Assembly: GCF_033126985.1 (NCBI RefSeq)
Contig: NZ_AP024714.1
Coordinates: 62,001-126,000 of the forward strand
DNA from: Methylomarinovum caldicuralii
Lineage (GTDB): Bacteria > Pseudomonadota > Gammaproteobacteria > Methylococcales > Methylothermaceae
Direction of reading: 5' to 3'
Length of the DNA: 64,000 nt
Under the pieces are notes generated by a model, which did not search any database, was not told where the DNA came from, and worked only from the letters and a program-made list of their open reading frames with translations. Below, in pieces: positions 17,578 through 28,214 of this stretch (the first letter of the stretch is position 1; every line of letters begins with the position of its first letter). The position numbers were made by a program, and so were the translations under genes.

Positions 17578-17958
17578 TTATTCGGACGCTTCCTCCGCTT
17601 GGGGACGGTCGACCAGCTCCACATAGGCCATCGGCGCGGCGTCACCGGCCCGGTAACCGCATTTCAGAATCCGAACATACCCGCCCGGACGCTCCCGGTA
17701 GCGGGGACCCAGTTCCTCGAACAGCTTGGTCACCATCTCCTTGTCCCGGAGACGGGCGAACGCCAACCGGCGGCGGGCCGTGTTGTCCTCCTTGGCCAGG
17801 GTGATCAGCGGCTCGGCGATACGCCGCAGCTCCTTGGCCTTCGGCAGGGTCGTCTTGATCAGCTCGTGCCGGAACAGCGACGCCGCCATGTTGCGGAACA
17901 TCAGCTGCCGGTGGCTGCTGGTTCGGTTGAGATGTTTTCCGGCTTTGTGATGACGCAC
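17578..17958 (-). CDS. rplQ: 50S ribosomal protein L17
   Basis: A 126-residue L17. The N-terminus [17 protein letters not shown] and [17 protein letters not shown] are diagnostic. It is the last gene of the alpha operon, 37 nt after rpoA, and ends 21 nt before the bidirectional terminator. L17 sits near the peptide exit tunnel of the large subunit. Confidence 0.97.
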   Translation of the reverse strand: MRHHKAGKHLNRTSSHRQLMFRNMAASLFRHELIKTTLPKAKELRRIAEPLITLAKEDNTARRRLAFARLRDKEMVTKLFEELGPRYRERPGGYVRILKCGYRAGDAAPMAYVELVDRPQAEEASE

Positions 17959-17995
17959 TTTCCTTTACCTTCCGTTTATTTCGATCCGTATCTTT

Positions 17996-19033
17996 TTAAG
18001 AGGCTTTGGCCTTCTCGCCCTTCTTCGCCTCTTCAGGGCGCTTGAGATCCTCCGGCGGCCAACCTTCCAGTTTCATTCCCAGGGACAGGCCCTTATCCGC
18101 CAGTACCTGCTTGATTTCGGTCAGGGACTTCTTACCCAGATTGGGCGTCTTGAGCAGTTCCACCTCGGTGCGTTGCACCAGGTCGCCGATGTAGAAGATG
18201 TTTTCCGCCTTGAGGCAGTTGGCCGAACGGACCGTCAGCTCCAGATCGTCCACCGGCCGCAACAGGATTGGGGCGAACTTCGGCTGCTTTTCCTGGGGCT
18301 CCTCGCGGGCTTCCTCCTTGAGATCCACCAGCACCACCAGATGCTCGTTAAGGATCCTGGCCGCCAGTTTGACACAGCCTTCCGGATCCACCGTCCCATT
18401 GGTTTCCAGTTCGAGGATGAGACGGTCCAGATCGGTGCGCTGATCCACACGGGTACTCTCGACCCGGTAGGCCACCTTGCGGATGGGACTGAAGGAGGCA
18501 TCCAGACGCAGGGTACCGATAGGCCTTTCCTCTTCCACCGCGTGATCCCTCGAGGCCGGCTGATAGCCGCGTCCCTTCTCCACCTTCAGGGTCATGTTCA
18601 GTTCACCCACGTCGGTCAGGTGGGCGATCACCATCTCCGGATTGACGATCTCCACATCGTGGGTGACCCGAATGTCACCCGCGGTCACCGCCCCTGGGCC
18701 TTTCTTGCTCAGAGTCAGCTCAACCGATTCCCCCTGATGGAGAATGACCGCCAGCTGTTTGAGGTTCAGCAGGATGTCGATGACATCCTCCTGCACCCCT
18801 TCGATCGGCATGTATTCGTGCAGCACGCCCTCGATCCTGACCTCGGTCACGGCGCTGCCGGGAATGGAGGACAACAGTACCCGACGCAGCGCATTACCCA
18901 GGGTGTGACCGTAACCCCGCTCCAGCGGCTCGATCGCGATACGCGAACGGTGCTGCTCGGTGTCGGTGTCGATACTGACGATGCGGGGCTTGTGGGTATC
19001 CAACAAAAAATCTACCATAGACGTTTCGACCAC
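17996..19033 (-). CDS. rpoA: RNA polymerase alpha subunit
   Basis: A 345-residue alpha subunit. The N-terminal assembly domain contains [19 protein letters not shown]. The C-terminal domain ([21 protein letters not shown], then [10 protein letters not shown]) binds UP elements and activators. There are two possible starts: GTG at 19033, giving a leader like the E. coli one, or ATG at 19018 (MVDFLLDT). Neither has a strong Shine-Dalgarno; I keep the GTG because the length then matches the family N-terminus. The last residues are a lysine- and glutamate-rich tail. Confidence 0.95.
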   Translation of the reverse strand: MVETSMVDFLLDTHKPRIVSIDTDTEQHRSRIAIEPLERGYGHTLGNALRRVLLSSIPGSAVTEVRIEGVLHEYMPIEGVQEDVIDILLNLKQLAVILHQGESVELTLSKKGPGAVTAGDIRVTHDVEIVNPEMVIAHLTDVGELNMTLKVEKGRGYQPASRDHAVEEERPIGTLRLDASFSPIRKVAYRVESTRVDQRTDLDRLILELETNGTVDPEGCVKLAARILNEHLVVLVDLKEEAREEPQEKQPKFAPILLRPVDDLELTVRSANCLKAENIFYIGDLVQRTEVELLKTPNLGKKSLTEIKQVLADKGLSLGMKLEGWPPEDLKRPEEAKKGEKAKAS

Positions 19034-19042
19034 TTAAGGTGA

Positions 19043-19666
19043 TTACTTGGAGTACAGCTCGACCACCAGCTGTTCCTGGATGTCGGAACCCAGGTCAGCG
19101 CGGTCAGGCAGCGATTTGAAGACGCCGGACAGGTTCTTCACATCCATTTCCACCCAGGTAGGGAAGCCGTACTGTTCCGCCACCGTCAGGGCGTCCTGGA
19201 TCCGCTGCTGGTTCTTGGCCTTCTCCCGCACCGCGACCACATCGCCGGGCTTGACCTGATAAGACGGAATGTTGACCACCTTGCCGTTGACAGTGATGGC
19301 CTTGTGCCCAACCAGCTGACGCGCCTCGATCCGGGTGGAGGCAAAGCCCATGCGATAGACCACGTTGTCCAGGCGGCTTTCCAGCAGGAACAGCAGGTTC
19401 TCACCGGTGGAGCCTTTCTGGCGTGCCGCCTTCTTGTAATAGTTACGGAACTGGCGCTCCAGTACCTGATAGATGCGTTTGATTTTCTGCTTCTCGCGCA
19501 GCTGCATCGCATAGTTGGACAGACGCGCCCGCCGCCGCTGGCCATGCTGGCCCGGAGGCTGGTCAAGCTTGCACTTCTTGTCCAGCGAAGCGCCGCGGGC
19601 CTTCAGAAACAGGTCGGTCCCTTCCCGGCGCATCAGTTTGCAGCGCGGTCCCAGATATCTTGCCAT
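19043..19666 (-). CDS. rpsD: 30S ribosomal protein S4
   Basis: A 207-residue S4: [16 protein letters not shown] at the start and the S4 RNA-binding fold ([23 protein letters not shown]) in the second half. It is a primary 16S rRNA binder and, in E. coli, the translational repressor of the alpha operon. It lies 14 nt after rpsK and 9 nt before rpoA. The N-terminus lacks a zinc-finger cysteine set (single C9 and C32), so it is the zinc-independent form. Confidence 0.97.
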   Translation of the reverse strand: MARYLGPRCKLMRREGTDLFLKARGASLDKKCKLDQPPGQHGQRRRARLSNYAMQLREKQKIKRIYQVLERQFRNYYKKAARQKGSTGENLLFLLESRLDNVVYRMGFASTRIEARQLVGHKAITVNGKVVNIPSYQVKPGDVVAVREKAKNQQRIQDALTVAEQYGFPTWVEMDVKNLSGVFKSLPDRADLGSDIQEQLVVELYSK

Positions 19667-19680
19667 CGTGCTTTTCCTCC

Positions 19681-20067
19681 TTAGACGCGGCGTTTCTTCG
19701 GCGGACGACAGCCGTTGTGGGGAATGGGGGTCACATCGGCAATCTGCACGATGCGAAAGCCCAGGTTGTGCAGGGCGCGCACGGCCGATTCGCGGCCCGG
19801 ACCGGGGCCCTTGACCTGAACGTCAAGATTGCGCATCCCGTATTCCTTGACCACGTTGCCGGCCTTCTCCGCCGCCACCTGGGCCGCGAACGGGGTGCTC
19901 TTGCGGGAACCGCGAAAACCGCTGCCGCCGGCAGAAGCCCAGGCCAAGGTGTTCCCCTTGCGATCGGTAATGGTGATGATCGTGTTGTTGAAGGATGCGT
20001 GAATATGCGCAATCCCGTCGGAGATTTCTCTCTTGATGCGCTTACGACTACGACTCGGAGCCGCCAT
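19681..20067 (-). CDS. rpsK: 30S ribosomal protein S11
   Basis: A 128-residue S11. The conserved [21 protein letters not shown] and the C-terminal [19 protein letters not shown] identify it. It forms part of the platform of the small subunit near the mRNA exit. It is the second gene of the alpha operon, 31 nt after rpsM. Confidence 0.97.
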   Translation of the reverse strand: MAAPSRSRKRIKREISDGIAHIHASFNNTIITITDRKGNTLAWASAGGSGFRGSRKSTPFAAQVAAEKAGNVVKEYGMRNLDVQVKGPGPGRESAVRALHNLGFRIVQIADVTPIPHNGCRPPKKRRV

Positions 20068-20098
20068 TCGGATACCTCTTTGCTCTCAAACCAGACGA

Positions 20099-20455
20099 TT
20101 ACTTGCGGATTGGACGCCGTGGACCCTTGCGGGTTCTGGCATTGGTACGGGTGCGCTGGCCGCGCACAGGCAGACCGCGGCGATGCCGCAGGCCACGATA
20201 GCAACCCAGATCCATCAAACGCTTGATGTTCATGGAGACTTCACGGCGAAGATCGCCCTCGACCGTGTATTTCCCCACTTCGTTTCGAATCTTGTCGACC
20301 TGCTCGTCGGTCAGATCCCTGACCTTGGTGGTCGGATCGATTTGAGTTGCCTCGCAAATCTCTTTAGCCCGTGACCGGCCGATGCCGTAGATCGCCGTCA
20401 ATGCGATCACGACATGCTTGTGGACCGGAATGTTAACTCCCGCAATACGCGCCAT
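20099..20455 (-). CDS. rpsM: 30S ribosomal protein S13
   Basis: A 118-residue S13. It starts [14 protein letters not shown], contains the helix-two-turn-helix [16 protein letters not shown], and ends in the arginine-rich tail ([18 protein letters not shown]) that reaches the P-site tRNA. It is the first gene of the alpha operon. Only 32 nt separate it from rpmJ, too little for the long pseudoknot leader that S4 binds in E. coli. Confidence 0.97.
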   Translation of the reverse strand: MARIAGVNIPVHKHVVIALTAIYGIGRSRAKEICEATQIDPTTKVRDLTDEQVDKIRNEVGKYTVEGDLRREVSMNIKRLMDLGCYRGLRHRRGLPVRGQRTRTNARTRKGPRRPIRK

Positions 20456-20487
20456 GCACCTATTCTCCTAAATTCCGTTCGATGATT

Positions 20488-20601
20488 TCAGCCCTGGCGC
20501 TGCTTGTGCCGGGGCTCTTTGCAAATGATCCGAACAACGCCCTTGCGGCGAATCACTTTACAGTTGCGGCAAATCCGCTTGACCGATGCCTGTACTTTCA
20601 T
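20488..20601 (-). CDS. rpmJ: 50S ribosomal protein L36, zinc-binding form
   Basis: A 37-residue L36, [20 protein letters not shown] to the C-terminal HKQRQG, too short for most gene tracks. C11, C14, C27 and H32 form the zinc ribbon, so this is the C+ paralogue. It ends the spc operon, 20 nt after secY. Confidence 0.97.
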   Translation of the reverse strand: MKVQASVKRICRNCKVIRRKGVVRIICKEPRHKQRQG

Positions 20602-20621
20602 TGCTTACTCCTAAAAATTCT

Positions 20622-21980
20622 TCAACGGATAAATCCGGTGCTCGGCGAACCCCCACGCCCCTTCTTCAGGTTCGCCTTGCGCATCAGCCCTTCGTACTGC
20701 TGCGACATCAGATGGGTCTGCAGCTGGGCCATGAAGTCCATCACCACCACGACGATGATCAGCAACGAGGTCCCGCCGAAATAAAACGGCACGTTCCAGT
20801 ACATGATCAAGAAGTTCGGCAACAGACAGACCGCGGTGATGTACAACGCCCCGATCAGGGTCAGGCGGGTGAGCACCCGGTCGATGTACTGAGCCGTCTG
20901 CAGGCCGGGGCGGATGCCGGGGATGAAGGCGCCCGACTTCTTCAAATTCTCCGCGGTTTCCTTGGCGTTGAAGACGACCGCGGTATAGAAGAAGCAGAAG
21001 AAGATGATTGCCGCCGAATAGAAAATGATGTAAAGCGGCTGGCCGGGCGACAGTGCATCGGCGACATCCTGGAGCCATTCCATGCCCTCGGCGTTGGAGA
21101 ACCAGCTGGCCACCGTGGCCGGGAACAGGATGATGCTGGAAGCGAAAATCGGCGGAATCACCCCTGCCATGTTCAGCTTCAGGGGCAGAAAGCTCCGCTG
21201 ACCGCCATAAACCTGGCGCCCCACCTGGCGCTTGGCGTAATGGATCGGAATCCGCCGCTGGGCCCGTTCCATATAGACCACGAACGCGGTTACCGCGATC
21301 GCCAGGATGAACAGGATCACCACCGTCAGGGGGCTCATCTCCCCGGTGCGGGCCAGCTCCAGGGTCGCCGCCACCGCGGACGGCAGACCGGCGACGATCC
21401 CGGCGAAGATGATCATCGAAATGCCGTTGCCAATGCCGCGTTCAGTCACCTGCTCGCCAAGCCACATCAGGAACATGGTGCCGGTCACCAGCGTCACCGT
21501 GGTGAGGAAGACGAACTGCGGCCCCGGATTGATGACCACCGGCAACCCGCCTGCGGTCTGATTCTGCAACGCGATCGCCACCCCGATGGACTGGAAGGTC
21601 GCCAACACCAAGGTGGTATAGCGGGTGTACTGGGTAATCTTGCGCCGCCCGGATTCGCCTTCCTTCTTCAGCTGCTCCAGCTTCGGCACCACCACGGTCA
21701 GCAGCTGGATGATGATGGAGGCCGAAATGTACGGCATGATCCCCAAGGCGAAGATACTCAACCGCTTGAGCGCACCGCCGGAAAACATGTTGAACATGTC
21801 GAGAATCGATCCGCCCTGCTGCTGGAACATCAACGCCAGCGCCTGGGGATCGATTCCAGGCACAGGAATGTGCGCGCCCAAGCGGAACACCACCAGGGCC
21901 CCCAGTAGAAAAAGCAAGCGCTGGCGCAGTTCGGTCAGGTTACCGAACCGCCCCAGCATCGCCGCGCTCGGAGTGCTCAC
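20622..21980 (-). CDS. secY: Protein translocase subunit SecY
   Basis: A 452-residue polytopic channel protein with ten membrane segments; [22 protein letters not shown] and the C-terminal [11 protein letters not shown] regions are typical. With SecE (encoded at 46837-47223) and SecG it forms the export channel in the inner membrane. The GTG start overlaps the rplO stop (GTGA) and has AGAGGA upstream, so it is coupled to rplO. A second in-frame ATG seven codons later is possible. Confidence 0.97.
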   Translation of the reverse strand: MSTPSAAMLGRFGNLTELRQRLLFLLGALVVFRLGAHIPVPGIDPQALALMFQQQGGSILDMFNMFSGGALKRLSIFALGIMPYISASIIIQLLTVVVPKLEQLKKEGESGRRKITQYTRYTTLVLATFQSIGVAIALQNQTAGGLPVVINPGPQFVFLTTVTLVTGTMFLMWLGEQVTERGIGNGISMIIFAGIVAGLPSAVAATLELARTGEMSPLTVVILFILAIAVTAFVVYMERAQRRIPIHYAKRQVGRQVYGGQRSFLPLKLNMAGVIPPIFASSIILFPATVASWFSNAEGMEWLQDVADALSPGQPLYIIFYSAAIIFFCFFYTAVVFNAKETAENLKKSGAFIPGIRPGLQTAQYIDRVLTRLTLIGALYITAVCLLPNFLIMYWNVPFYFGGTSLLIIVVVVMDFMAQLQTHLMSQQYEGLMRKANLKKGRGGSPSTGFIR

Positions 21981-22414
21981 GAATCCTCTACCTTTCCACC
22001 TGCCGCCTCGATGGCCTGGCGCGCGCCCTTGGTCACGGCCAGCCCCCTGACCGTCACGGCACGCTCCAGCTGACCGGAAGCGATGATTTTCACCCGTTTG
22101 ACGATGGAAGTGATCAGACCGGCCTGACGCAGGGCCTTCAGGTCGATCACGTCCCCCGGCACCTGGTTCAGTTCGTGAAGGCGGATTTCATCCACGAACC
22201 GCTTGGTGCGGGAGCGGAACCCCACTTTCGGCAGCCGCCGGTGCAACGGCATCTGGCCGCCTTCGAAGCCGACTTTGTGATAACCGCCGGACCGGGCCTT
22301 CTGACCCTTGTGCCCCCGGCCGCAGGTCTTGCCCAGCGTGCTGCCGATTCCCCGACCGACACGCTTGGGCGCGTGCTTGCTGCCCGGTGCCGGCTTCAAC
22401 GAATTCAGTCGCAT
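21977..22414 (-). CDS. rplO: 50S ribosomal protein L15
   Basis: A 145-residue L15. [22 protein letters not shown] and the glycine-rich [14 protein letters not shown] stretch are characteristic of this late-assembly 50S protein. It overlaps rpmD by 1 nt (TAATG) and secY by 4 nt. Confidence 0.97.
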   Translation of the reverse strand: MRLNSLKPAPGSKHAPKRVGRGIGSTLGKTCGRGHKGQKARSGGYHKVGFEGGQMPLHRRLPKVGFRSRTKRFVDEIRLHELNQVPGDVIDLKALRQAGLITSIVKRVKIIASGQLERAVTVRGLAVTKGARQAIEAAGGKVEDS

Positions 22415-22602
22415 TATCCTACTTCCTCGACGTTCAACAGGTAGGCGATTTTCTTGATCATACCGCGGATCTCCGGGGTGTCCTGAAGCTCCACGGTCTG
22501 GTGCATCCGCCGCAATCCCAGCCCCCGCACGGTATCGCGGTGGGACTTGATCCGGCCTATTGTACTGCGCACCAGGGTAACTTTAAGTGTTTTTTCCGCC
22601 AT
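22414..22602 (-). CDS. rpmD: 50S ribosomal protein L30
   Basis: A 62-residue L30, of normal bacterial size: [12 protein letters not shown] and the [16 protein letters not shown] segment are conserved. It lies 4 nt after rpsE and shares one base with the rplO start. Confidence 0.96.
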   Translation of the reverse strand: MAEKTLKVTLVRSTIGRIKSHRDTVRGLGLRRMHQTVELQDTPEIRGMIKKIAYLLNVEEVG

Positions 22603-22606
22603 CGCT

Positions 22607-23110
22607 TCAGCCCAGAATCTCTTTCACCGGTTTGCCACGCTTGGCTGCCACGTACTTGGGATCGTGCATTTCCGCCAAGCCCTTGATCGTCGCCCGCACC
22701 ACGTTGATCGGATTGGTGGTGCCGATGCATTTGGCCAGGACGTTGTGGACCCCGACAGCCTCGAACACCGCACGCATGGCGCCGCCGGCGATGATGCCGG
22801 TCCCCTCGGCGGCCGGCTGCATGTAGACCTTGGCGGCGCCTTCGGTCACCGTGATGGGATACTGCAGGGTGTCGCCCCGCAATTTGACGTGCACCATGTT
22901 CTTGCGCGCCTGCTCCAGTGACTTCTGGATCGCCACCGGCACCTCGCGGGCCTTGCTGAGACCGAAACCGACCCGGCCGTTGCCGTCGCCGACGACGGTC
23001 AGCGCGGTGAAACCGAATTGGCGACCGCCCTTGACCACCTTGGCGACCCGGCGGACCGCAACCAGCTTCTCCTGCAGTTCGCCGCCCGTTTCCATCGTTC
23101 CGTTTGCCAT
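22607..23110 (-). CDS. rpsE: 30S ribosomal protein S5
   Basis: A 167-residue S5 with the double-stranded RNA-binding N-terminal domain ([20 protein letters not shown]) and the C-terminal domain ([19 protein letters not shown]). S5 helps decoding accuracy. The start at 23110 is set by GGAG 7 nt upstream; a longer in-frame version would overlap the rplR end. Confidence 0.96.
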   Translation of the reverse strand: MANGTMETGGELQEKLVAVRRVAKVVKGGRQFGFTALTVVGDGNGRVGFGLSKAREVPVAIQKSLEQARKNMVHVKLRGDTLQYPITVTEGAAKVYMQPAAEGTGIIAGGAMRAVFEAVGVHNVLAKCIGTTNPINVVRATIKGLAEMHDPKYVAAKRGKPVKEILG

Positions 23111-23120
23111 CTTCTCGCTC

Positions 23121-23474
23121 CTAGAATCGTAATCCGCCTTCGCGGGCTGCATCCGCCAACGCCTTCACCCGGCCGTGATACTTGAAACCGGAACGGTCGA
23201 AAGCCACTTCCTCGATACCTGCCTCTTTGGCCTTGGCGGCGATCGCCGCCCCCACCAGCTTGGCCGCCTCGATATTGCCGGGGCTTTTCACCTGGCTGCG
23301 AATATCGGCCTGGACCGTCGCCGCCGCTGCCAAGACTTTCGAGCCATCCGCCGTGGTGATCTGGGCGTAGATGTGCTTCGGTGTCCGGTGCACCGTCAGA
23401 CGGTGGATGCCCAACCGCCGGATCCGCGCGCGTGCCTTGGCCGCACGGCGCATACGCGATGCTTTCTTGTCCAT
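23121..23474 (-). CDS. rplR: 50S ribosomal protein L18
   Basis: A 117-residue L18, a 5S rRNA-binding protein. [18 protein letters not shown] and [26 protein letters not shown] are the conserved ends. It lies 10 nt before rpsE in the spc operon. Confidence 0.97.
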   Translation of the reverse strand: MDKKASRMRRAAKARARIRRLGIHRLTVHRTPKHIYAQITTADGSKVLAAAATVQADIRSQVKSPGNIEAAKLVGAAIAAKAKEAGIEEVAFDRSGFKYHGRVKALADAAREGGLRF

Positions 23475-23485
23475 GTCTACCTCGG

Positions 23486-24019
23486 TTATTTCTTCTTCGC
23501 TTCTTTACGAACCACGTGCTCATCCGCGTAACGGATGCCCTTGCCCTTGTAGGGCTCGGGGGGCCGGAAAGCGCGAATTTCCGCAGCCACCTGACCGACC
23601 TTCTGCTTGTCGGCACCCTTGACCACGATTTCCGTCTGACTGGGGGTTTCGATGGTAATGCCTTCGGGCACCTCGTAAACCACCGGATGGGAGAATCCCA
23701 AGGTCAGATTCAATTTTCTGCCCTGAACCTGGGCGCGATAACCCACGCCCTGGAGCAGCAGCTTCTTTTCAAAGCCCTGACTGACGCCGGTCACCATGTT
23801 GTTGATCAGGGCACGCATGGTCCCGGCCATGGCGACCGCCTGCTTGGCCTCGATCCGGGGGCGGACCCGAACCACACCATCCTCCATGATCACCTCCACG
23901 GTGTCGTGGACCTGCCAGGACAGGTTACCCTTGGGACCCTTGACGGCGATGTCCTGCCCCTGAAGCTTGATTTCCACCCCCTGGGGGACGGGGATCGGCT
24001 TGTTCGCTATTCTCGACAT
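23486..24019 (-). CDS. rplF: 50S ribosomal protein L6
   Basis: A 177-residue L6 with two duplicated domains; [17 protein letters not shown] and the C-terminal [20 protein letters not shown] are diagnostic. It sits near the factor-binding site. It lies 11 nt before rplR. Confidence 0.97.
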   Translation of the reverse strand: MSRIANKPIPVPQGVEIKLQGQDIAVKGPKGNLSWQVHDTVEVIMEDGVVRVRPRIEAKQAVAMAGTMRALINNMVTGVSQGFEKKLLLQGVGYRAQVQGRKLNLTLGFSHPVVYEVPEGITIETPSQTEIVVKGADKQKVGQVAAEIRAFRPPEPYKGKGIRYADEHVVRKEAKKK

Positions 24020-24037
24020 TGCTTCCTAACCCTCACA

Positions 24038-24433
24038 TCAGGCGACGACACAGATGACTTCACCACCGAATCCCTGCTTGCGTGCGGCTTTATCGGTCAT
24101 CACCCCTTTCGAGGTGGAAACGATGGCGATTCCCAAACCGCCCCGGACCTTCGGCAACGTTTCCTTGCCGCGATAGATCCGCCGGCTGGGCTTGCTTACC
24201 CGCTGGATGTGCTCGATGACGGGACGGCCTTCGAAATACTTGAGACGGATGGTGAGAAAGGCCTTGTTGCCTTCCCGCTCGACGTCGAATCCTTCGATGT
24301 AACCTTCATCCTGCAACACCTGGCAGATGGCTTCCTTCTGCTTGGAGGAAGGCATGGAGACGGTTTCCATCCCCGCCTGCTGGGCGTTACGGATGCGGGT
24401 CAGCATATCGGCGATAGGATCACTCATGCTCAT
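24038..24433 (-). CDS. rpsH: 30S ribosomal protein S8
   Basis: A 131-residue S8: [18 protein letters not shown] and the C-terminal [21 protein letters not shown]. It binds the central domain of 16S rRNA and in E. coli represses the spc operon at rplE. It lies 12 nt after rpsN. Confidence 0.97.
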   Translation of the reverse strand: MSMSDPIADMLTRIRNAQQAGMETVSMPSSKQKEAICQVLQDEGYIEGFDVEREGNKAFLTIRLKYFEGRPVIEHIQRVSKPSRRIYRGKETLPKVRGGLGIAIVSTSKGVMTDKAARKQGFGGEVICVVA

Positions 24434-24445
24434 AGCGCCACCCCT

Positions 24446-24751
24446 TTACCAGCTCGCCTTGGTGATACCCGGAACGTCACCGCGCATGGCCAGCTCGCGC
24501 AGCTTGTTGCGCCCCAGGCCGAACTTGCGGTAGACCGCATGGGGCCGCCCGGTCAACTGACAGCGGTTCTGGACCCGAACCGGACAGGAATCGCGCGGCA
24601 GTTCCTGCAGCTTGCGCTGGGCTTCCATTTTGGCCTCGAAGGAGGCTTCGGGATCTTTCAGAATCGCCCGCAGCGCGGCCCGCTTGGCGGCATACTTGGC
24701 CACCAGCTTCTGGCGCCGCACTTCGCGTGCGATCATCGACTTCTTCGCCAT
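24446..24751 (-). CDS. rpsN: 30S ribosomal protein S14, zinc-free form
   Basis: A 101-residue S14, the long proteobacterial form: [16 protein letters not shown] at the start and [19 protein letters not shown] in the second half. It lacks the CxxC-x(12)-CxxC zinc finger of short S14, so it is the C- paralogue. It assembles in the 30S head. Confidence 0.97.
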   Translation of the reverse strand: MAKKSMIAREVRRQKLVAKYAAKRAALRAILKDPEASFEAKMEAQRKLQELPRDSCPVRVQNRCQLTGRPHAVYRKFGLGRNKLRELAMRGDVPGITKASW

Positions 24752-24759
24752 ATCCTAAC

Positions 24760-25305
24760 CTAGCTCCTGAATGGGAAATTGAATGATTCTAACAGAGCCC
24801 GCCCCTCTTCGTCATCACGCGCGCTGGTGGTAATGGTGATGTCCATTCCCCGGATGGCATCGATCTTCTCGTAATCGATTTCGGGGAAGATGATCTGTTC
24901 CTTCACCCCCATCGTGTAATTGCCGCGGCCGTCGAAAGCTTTGGGACTCAGACCGCGGAAGTCGCGGATGCGCGGAATCGCCACGTTGATCAGACGATCG
25001 AGGAATTCGTACATGCGTTCGCGCCGCAGCGTCACCTTGCAGCCGATGGGCATGCCTTCGCGAATCTTGAAGCCGGCGATGGACTTGCGCGCCCGGGTCA
25101 CCACCCCTTTCTGACCGGCAATCAGCGCCAGGTCTTCCATGGCATGTTCCAGGACCTTCTTGTCCGCCACCGCTTCACCCAGCCCCATGTTGATGGTGAT
25201 CTTGGTGATCTTGGGCACCTGCATGACGGACTTGTAATTGAAGCGTTTCATCAGTTCCGGCACGATCCGCTCTTTGTATTCGGTTTCCAATCTTGGTTTA
25301 GCCAT
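24760..25305 (-). CDS. rplE: 50S ribosomal protein L5
   Basis: A 181-residue L5 that carries 5S rRNA and contacts the P-site t[19 protein letters not shown] and the [20 protein letters not shown] segment near the end are family signatures. It lies 12 nt after rplX. In E. coli S8 binds the start region of this gene; I could not confirm an equivalent RNA fold by eye. Confidence 0.97.
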   Translation of the reverse strand: MAKPRLETEYKERIVPELMKRFNYKSVMQVPKITKITINMGLGEAVADKKVLEHAMEDLALIAGQKGVVTRARKSIAGFKIREGMPIGCKVTLRRERMYEFLDRLINVAIPRIRDFRGLSPKAFDGRGNYTMGVKEQIIFPEIDYEKIDAIRGMDITITTSARDDEEGRALLESFNFPFRS

Positions 25306-25317
25306 ACCACCGCCCGC

Positions 25318-25635
25318 TTAAACGTCAATCACTTCGTTCGTGGATTTGAAATACCGCACCTTGCGGCCGTCTTCCAGAACCCGGAATCCGACCCGGTCGG
25401 CCTTTTCGGTCTGCGGATTGTAGATCGCCACATTGGAAACGTGGAGGGGCATCTCCTTCTCGATGATGCCACCGGGAATCCCTCGTGCCGGGTTCGGCTT
25501 CTGGTGTTTCTTGGCGATATTGATGCCTTCGACGATCACCCGATCGTCGGCCAGCACCTGTTTGACCGTACCGCGTTTGCCCCGGTCCTTACCGGCCAGG
25601 ACAATCACTTCATCGCCTTTCTTGATCTTGCGCAT
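25318..25635 (-). CDS. rplX: 50S ribosomal protein L24
   Basis: A 105-residue L24 with the KOW motif at the N-terminus ([21 protein letters not shown]) and [16 protein letters not shown] following. It is an assembly initiator near the exit tunnel. It lies 19 nt after rplN. Confidence 0.97.
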   Translation of the reverse strand: MRKIKKGDEVIVLAGKDRGKRGTVKQVLADDRVIVEGINIAKKHQKPNPARGIPGGIIEKEMPLHVSNVAIYNPQTEKADRVGFRVLEDGRKVRYFKSTNEVIDV

Positions 25636-25654
25636 TTCCCTTAACCTACCTGCT

Positions 25655-26023
25655 TTAAAGCACTTCCGGCGCCAGCGAGATGATCTTCATGAACCGCTCG
25701 CTACGCAATTCGCGGGTCACCGGGCCGAAGATGCGGGTTCCGATGGGCTGCATCTGGTTGTTCAACAACACGGCCGCGTTGGTATCGAAGCGGATGACAG
25801 AACCGTCCGGACGGCGCACGCCTTTCTTGGTCCGTACCACCACGGCGTTGTAGACATCGCCCTTCTTGACCCGGCCCCGTGGAATCGCGTCCTTGACGCT
25901 GACCTTGATGATGTCGCCGATGTTAGCGTAGCGCCGGTGCGATCCGCCCAGCACCTTGATGCACTGGACTTTTTTGGCACCGCTGTTGTCCGCCACCTCG
26001 AGCTTCGTCTGCATCTGGATCAT
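25655..26023 (-). CDS. rplN: 50S ribosomal protein L14
   Basis: A 122-residue L14: [22 protein letters not shown] and the C-terminal [19 protein letters not shown]. It lies at the subunit interface and binds the silencing factor RsfS in other bacteria. It is the first gene of the classical spc operon but lies only 12 nt after rpsQ, so no separate promoter is obvious. Confidence 0.97.
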   Translation of the reverse strand: MIQMQTKLEVADNSGAKKVQCIKVLGGSHRRYANIGDIIKVSVKDAIPRGRVKKGDVYNAVVVRTKKGVRRPDGSVIRFDTNAAVLLNNQMQPIGTRIFGPVTRELRSERFMKIISLAPEVL

Positions 26024-26035
26024 GACGGTTCTCCT

Positions 26036-26290
26036 TTATTTGGCTCGTTCCAGAATCTTCACCAGCGTCCATGCCTTGCGCTTGGACAGGGGACGGGATG
26101 AAGTGATGGCGACCACATCACCTTCCTGGCACGCGTTGTCCTCATCGTGGGCGAGCAGCTTGGTCGAACGCTTGATGTACTTGCCGTACAAAGGATGCTT
26201 GACCAAGCGATCCACCCGCACCGTGATGGTCTTGTCCATCTTGTTGCTGACCACGGTGCCGGTCAGCGTCCGAATCTTTTTCTCGCTCAT
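26036..26290 (-). CDS. rpsQ: 30S ribosomal protein S17
   Basis: An 84-residue S17, OB-fold rRNA-binding protein: [18 protein letters not shown] and [25 protein letters not shown]. Its start overlaps the rpmC stop by 4 nt. It is the last gene of the S10 group. Confidence 0.97.
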   Translation of the reverse strand: MSEKKIRTLTGTVVSNKMDKTITVRVDRLVKHPLYGKYIKRSTKLLAHDEDNACQEGDVVAITSSRPLSKRKAWTLVKILERAK

Positions 26291-26484
26291 GCTTCCGCTC
26301 TCGCCATTTCGCCCAATATCGTCTTCACCCGCGCGATGTCGCGGCGGACCTTACGCAACAGGTCGGGCTTGGTCAAAGCCCCCGTGCCTTTCTGCATCCG
26401 CAGGTTGAACTGCTCCTTGTGCAGCTCGACCAGCAGGTTTTCGAGTTCTTCCTTCGTCTTCTGCCGCAGTTCGCTCGCCTTCAT
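26287..26484 (-). CDS. rpmC: 50S ribosomal protein L29
   Basis: A 65-residue L29 ([18 protein letters not shown]), a helical hairpin at the tunnel exit. I start it at the ATG at 26484, which shares one base with the rplP stop (TGATG). A GTG one codon earlier is possible but not needed. Confidence 0.95.
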   Translation of the reverse strand: MKASELRQKTKEELENLLVELHKEQFNLRMQKGTGALTKPDLLRKVRRDIARVKTILGEMARAEA

Positions 26485-26897
26485 CACATCACCGTCCGTA
26501 CCGTAAACGTGGTTTTCACCGGCAGCTTGGCGGCCGCCAGACGGAACGCTTCCCGGGCCACATCCTCGGGAATCCCCTCGATTTCGTACAGCACTGTTCC
26601 CGGCTTGACCTCGGCCACCCAGTACTCGACGCTGCCCTTGCCCTTACCCATACGCACTTCGAGCGGTTTCTTGGTGATGGGCTTGTCCGGGAAGATGCGA
26701 ATCCACAGCTTGCCGCCGCGGCGTACGTGACGGGTGATCGCCCGGCGGGCCGCCTCGATCTGGCGGGCGGTGATCCGGCCCCGGCCCACCGCCTTGAGAC
26801 CGAACTCGCCGAAGCTGACCTTGTTTCCGCGCAGCGCCAGGCCGGTGTTGCGGCCTTTCTGTTGTTTGCGATATTTGGTTCGTTTAGGCTGAAGCAT
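26484..26897 (-). CDS. rplP: 50S ribosomal protein L16
   Basis: A 137-residue L16: [21 protein letters not shown] and [23 protein letters not shown] are highly conserved. It lies by the A-site tRNA elbow. It lies 18 nt after rpsC. Confidence 0.97.
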   Translation of the reverse strand: MLQPKRTKYRKQQKGRNTGLALRGNKVSFGEFGLKAVGRGRITARQIEAARRAITRHVRRGGKLWIRIFPDKPITKKPLEVRMGKGKGSVEYWVAEVKPGTVLYEIEGIPEDVAREAFRLAAAKLPVKTTFTVRTVM

Positions 26898-26915
26898 GCC
26901 GCTCTCCTGTACTCC

Positions 26916-27569
26916 TTATTTTCCTTCGGACCAGCCGGTGTCTTCGAACACTTCGCCCTTGAAGATCCAGACTTTCACCCCCAGCACGCCGTAAGTGGTG
27001 CGCGCCTCGGCGAAACCGTAGTCAATGTCGGCACGCAGGGTGTGCAGCGGCACCCGCCCTTCGCGGTACCATTCGCTGCGGGCGATTTCGGCGCCGTTCA
27101 GGCGGCCGGCGACGTTGATCTTGATCCCTTCGGCACCGCGGCGCATGGTGTTCTGCACCGCCCGCTTCATCGCCCGGCGGAACATGATGCGCTTCTCCAG
27201 CTGCTGGGCGACGCCTTCAGCCACCAGCTGGGCGTCGAGCTCCGGCTTGCGGATCTCTTCGACGTTGATCTGCAGCGGAATCTGCAGTTTGGCGCCCACT
27301 TCACGGCGCAGGCGGTCGATGTCCTCGCCCTTTTTTCCGATCACCAGGCCGGGGCGGGCGGTGTGAATGGTGATCTGGGCGTTGTTGGCCGCGCGGCTGA
27401 TGTGAATCCGGCTGACGGAAGCATGCGCCAGTTTCTTCTTGATGAAATCGCGCACTTCCACATCCTGGAGCAGCAGGCGGGAATAATCCTTGTTACCGGC
27501 ATACCAGCGCGAATTCCAGTCTTTGATATAGCCCAACCGGATACCGATCGGATGTACTTTCTGTCCCAT
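26916..27569 (-). CDS. rpsC: 30S ribosomal protein S3
   Basis: A 217-residue S3 with an N-terminal KH domain ([16 protein letters not shown]) and a C-terminal domain ending in [31 protein letters not shown] is the universal start. It forms part of the mRNA entry channel. Only 2 nt separate it from rplV. Confidence 0.97.
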   Translation of the reverse strand: MGQKVHPIGIRLGYIKDWNSRWYAGNKDYSRLLLQDVEVRDFIKKKLAHASVSRIHISRAANNAQITIHTARPGLVIGKKGEDIDRLRREVGAKLQIPLQINVEEIRKPELDAQLVAEGVAQQLEKRIMFRRAMKRAVQNTMRRGAEGIKINVAGRLNGAEIARSEWYREGRVPLHTLRADIDYGFAEARTTYGVLGVKVWIFKGEVFEDTGWSEGK

Positions 27570-27571
27570 GA

Positions 27572-27907
27572 TTATTCGCTCTCAGCTACTTTGACGGTGA
27601 TGTGGCAAGTACGCTTCAGGATCTGGCTGGCACGCCCCTTGGCCCGGGCCTTGAAACGCTTCATCGTCGGCCCTTCGTCGACGCAGACGGTCGAGACCCT
27701 GAGTTCGTCGATGTCCAGGCCTTCGTTGTGTTCGGCATTGGCGATCGCCGACTCCAGCACCTTGCGGACCAGCCCCGCGGCCTTCTTGTTGCTGAAGCGC
27801 AGGATGTCCAGCGCCCTGTCCACCGGCAGGCCACGAATCTGATCGGCGACGAGACGGCATTTCTGCGCCGAGATCCGGGCATAACGCAGTTTGGCTGCGA
27901 CTTCCAT
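27572..27907 (-). CDS. rplV: 50S ribosomal protein L22
   Basis: A 111-residue L22: [16 protein letters not shown] and the tunnel-lining beta-hairpin near [19 protein letters not shown]. That hairpin is where some erythromycin-resistance changes occur in other species; no such change is evident. It lies 12 nt after rpsS. Confidence 0.97.
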   Translation of the reverse strand: MEVAAKLRYARISAQKCRLVADQIRGLPVDRALDILRFSNKKAAGLVRKVLESAIANAEHNEGLDIDELRVSTVCVDEGPTMKRFKARAKGRASQILKRTCHITVKVAESE

Positions 27908-27919
27908 CGGTCTTCCTCC

Positions 27920-28192
27920 TTACCTGGATTTCTTGTCCGCCGCGTGGCCGCGGAAAGTGCGGGTCGGGGCGAACTCGCCCAGCTTCATCCCCACCATGTT
28001 CTCGGTGATCAACACCGGCACATGCTGGCGGCCGTTATGCACTGCGATGGTCAGACCGATCATCTCGGGCACGATCATGGACCGCCGCGACCAAGTCTTA
28101 ATCGGCTTTTTGCTGTTGGTTGCGAGCGCTTGCTCGACCTTCTTCATCAGATGATGATCGACAAACGGACCTTTTTTAACCGAACGTGGCAC
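27920..28192 (-). CDS. rpsS: 30S ribosomal protein S19
   Basis: A 90-residue S19: [20 protein letters not shown] and [23 protein letters not shown]. It is a 30S head protein that contacts S13 and the A-site. It lies 22 nt after rplB. Confidence 0.97.
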   Translation of the reverse strand: MPRSVKKGPFVDHHLMKKVEQALATNSKKPIKTWSRRSMIVPEMIGLTIAVHNGRQHVPVLITENMVGMKLGEFAPTRTFRGHAADKKSR

Positions 28193-28214
28193 TGCCTTTT
28201 CCTCTCAACTTGAA

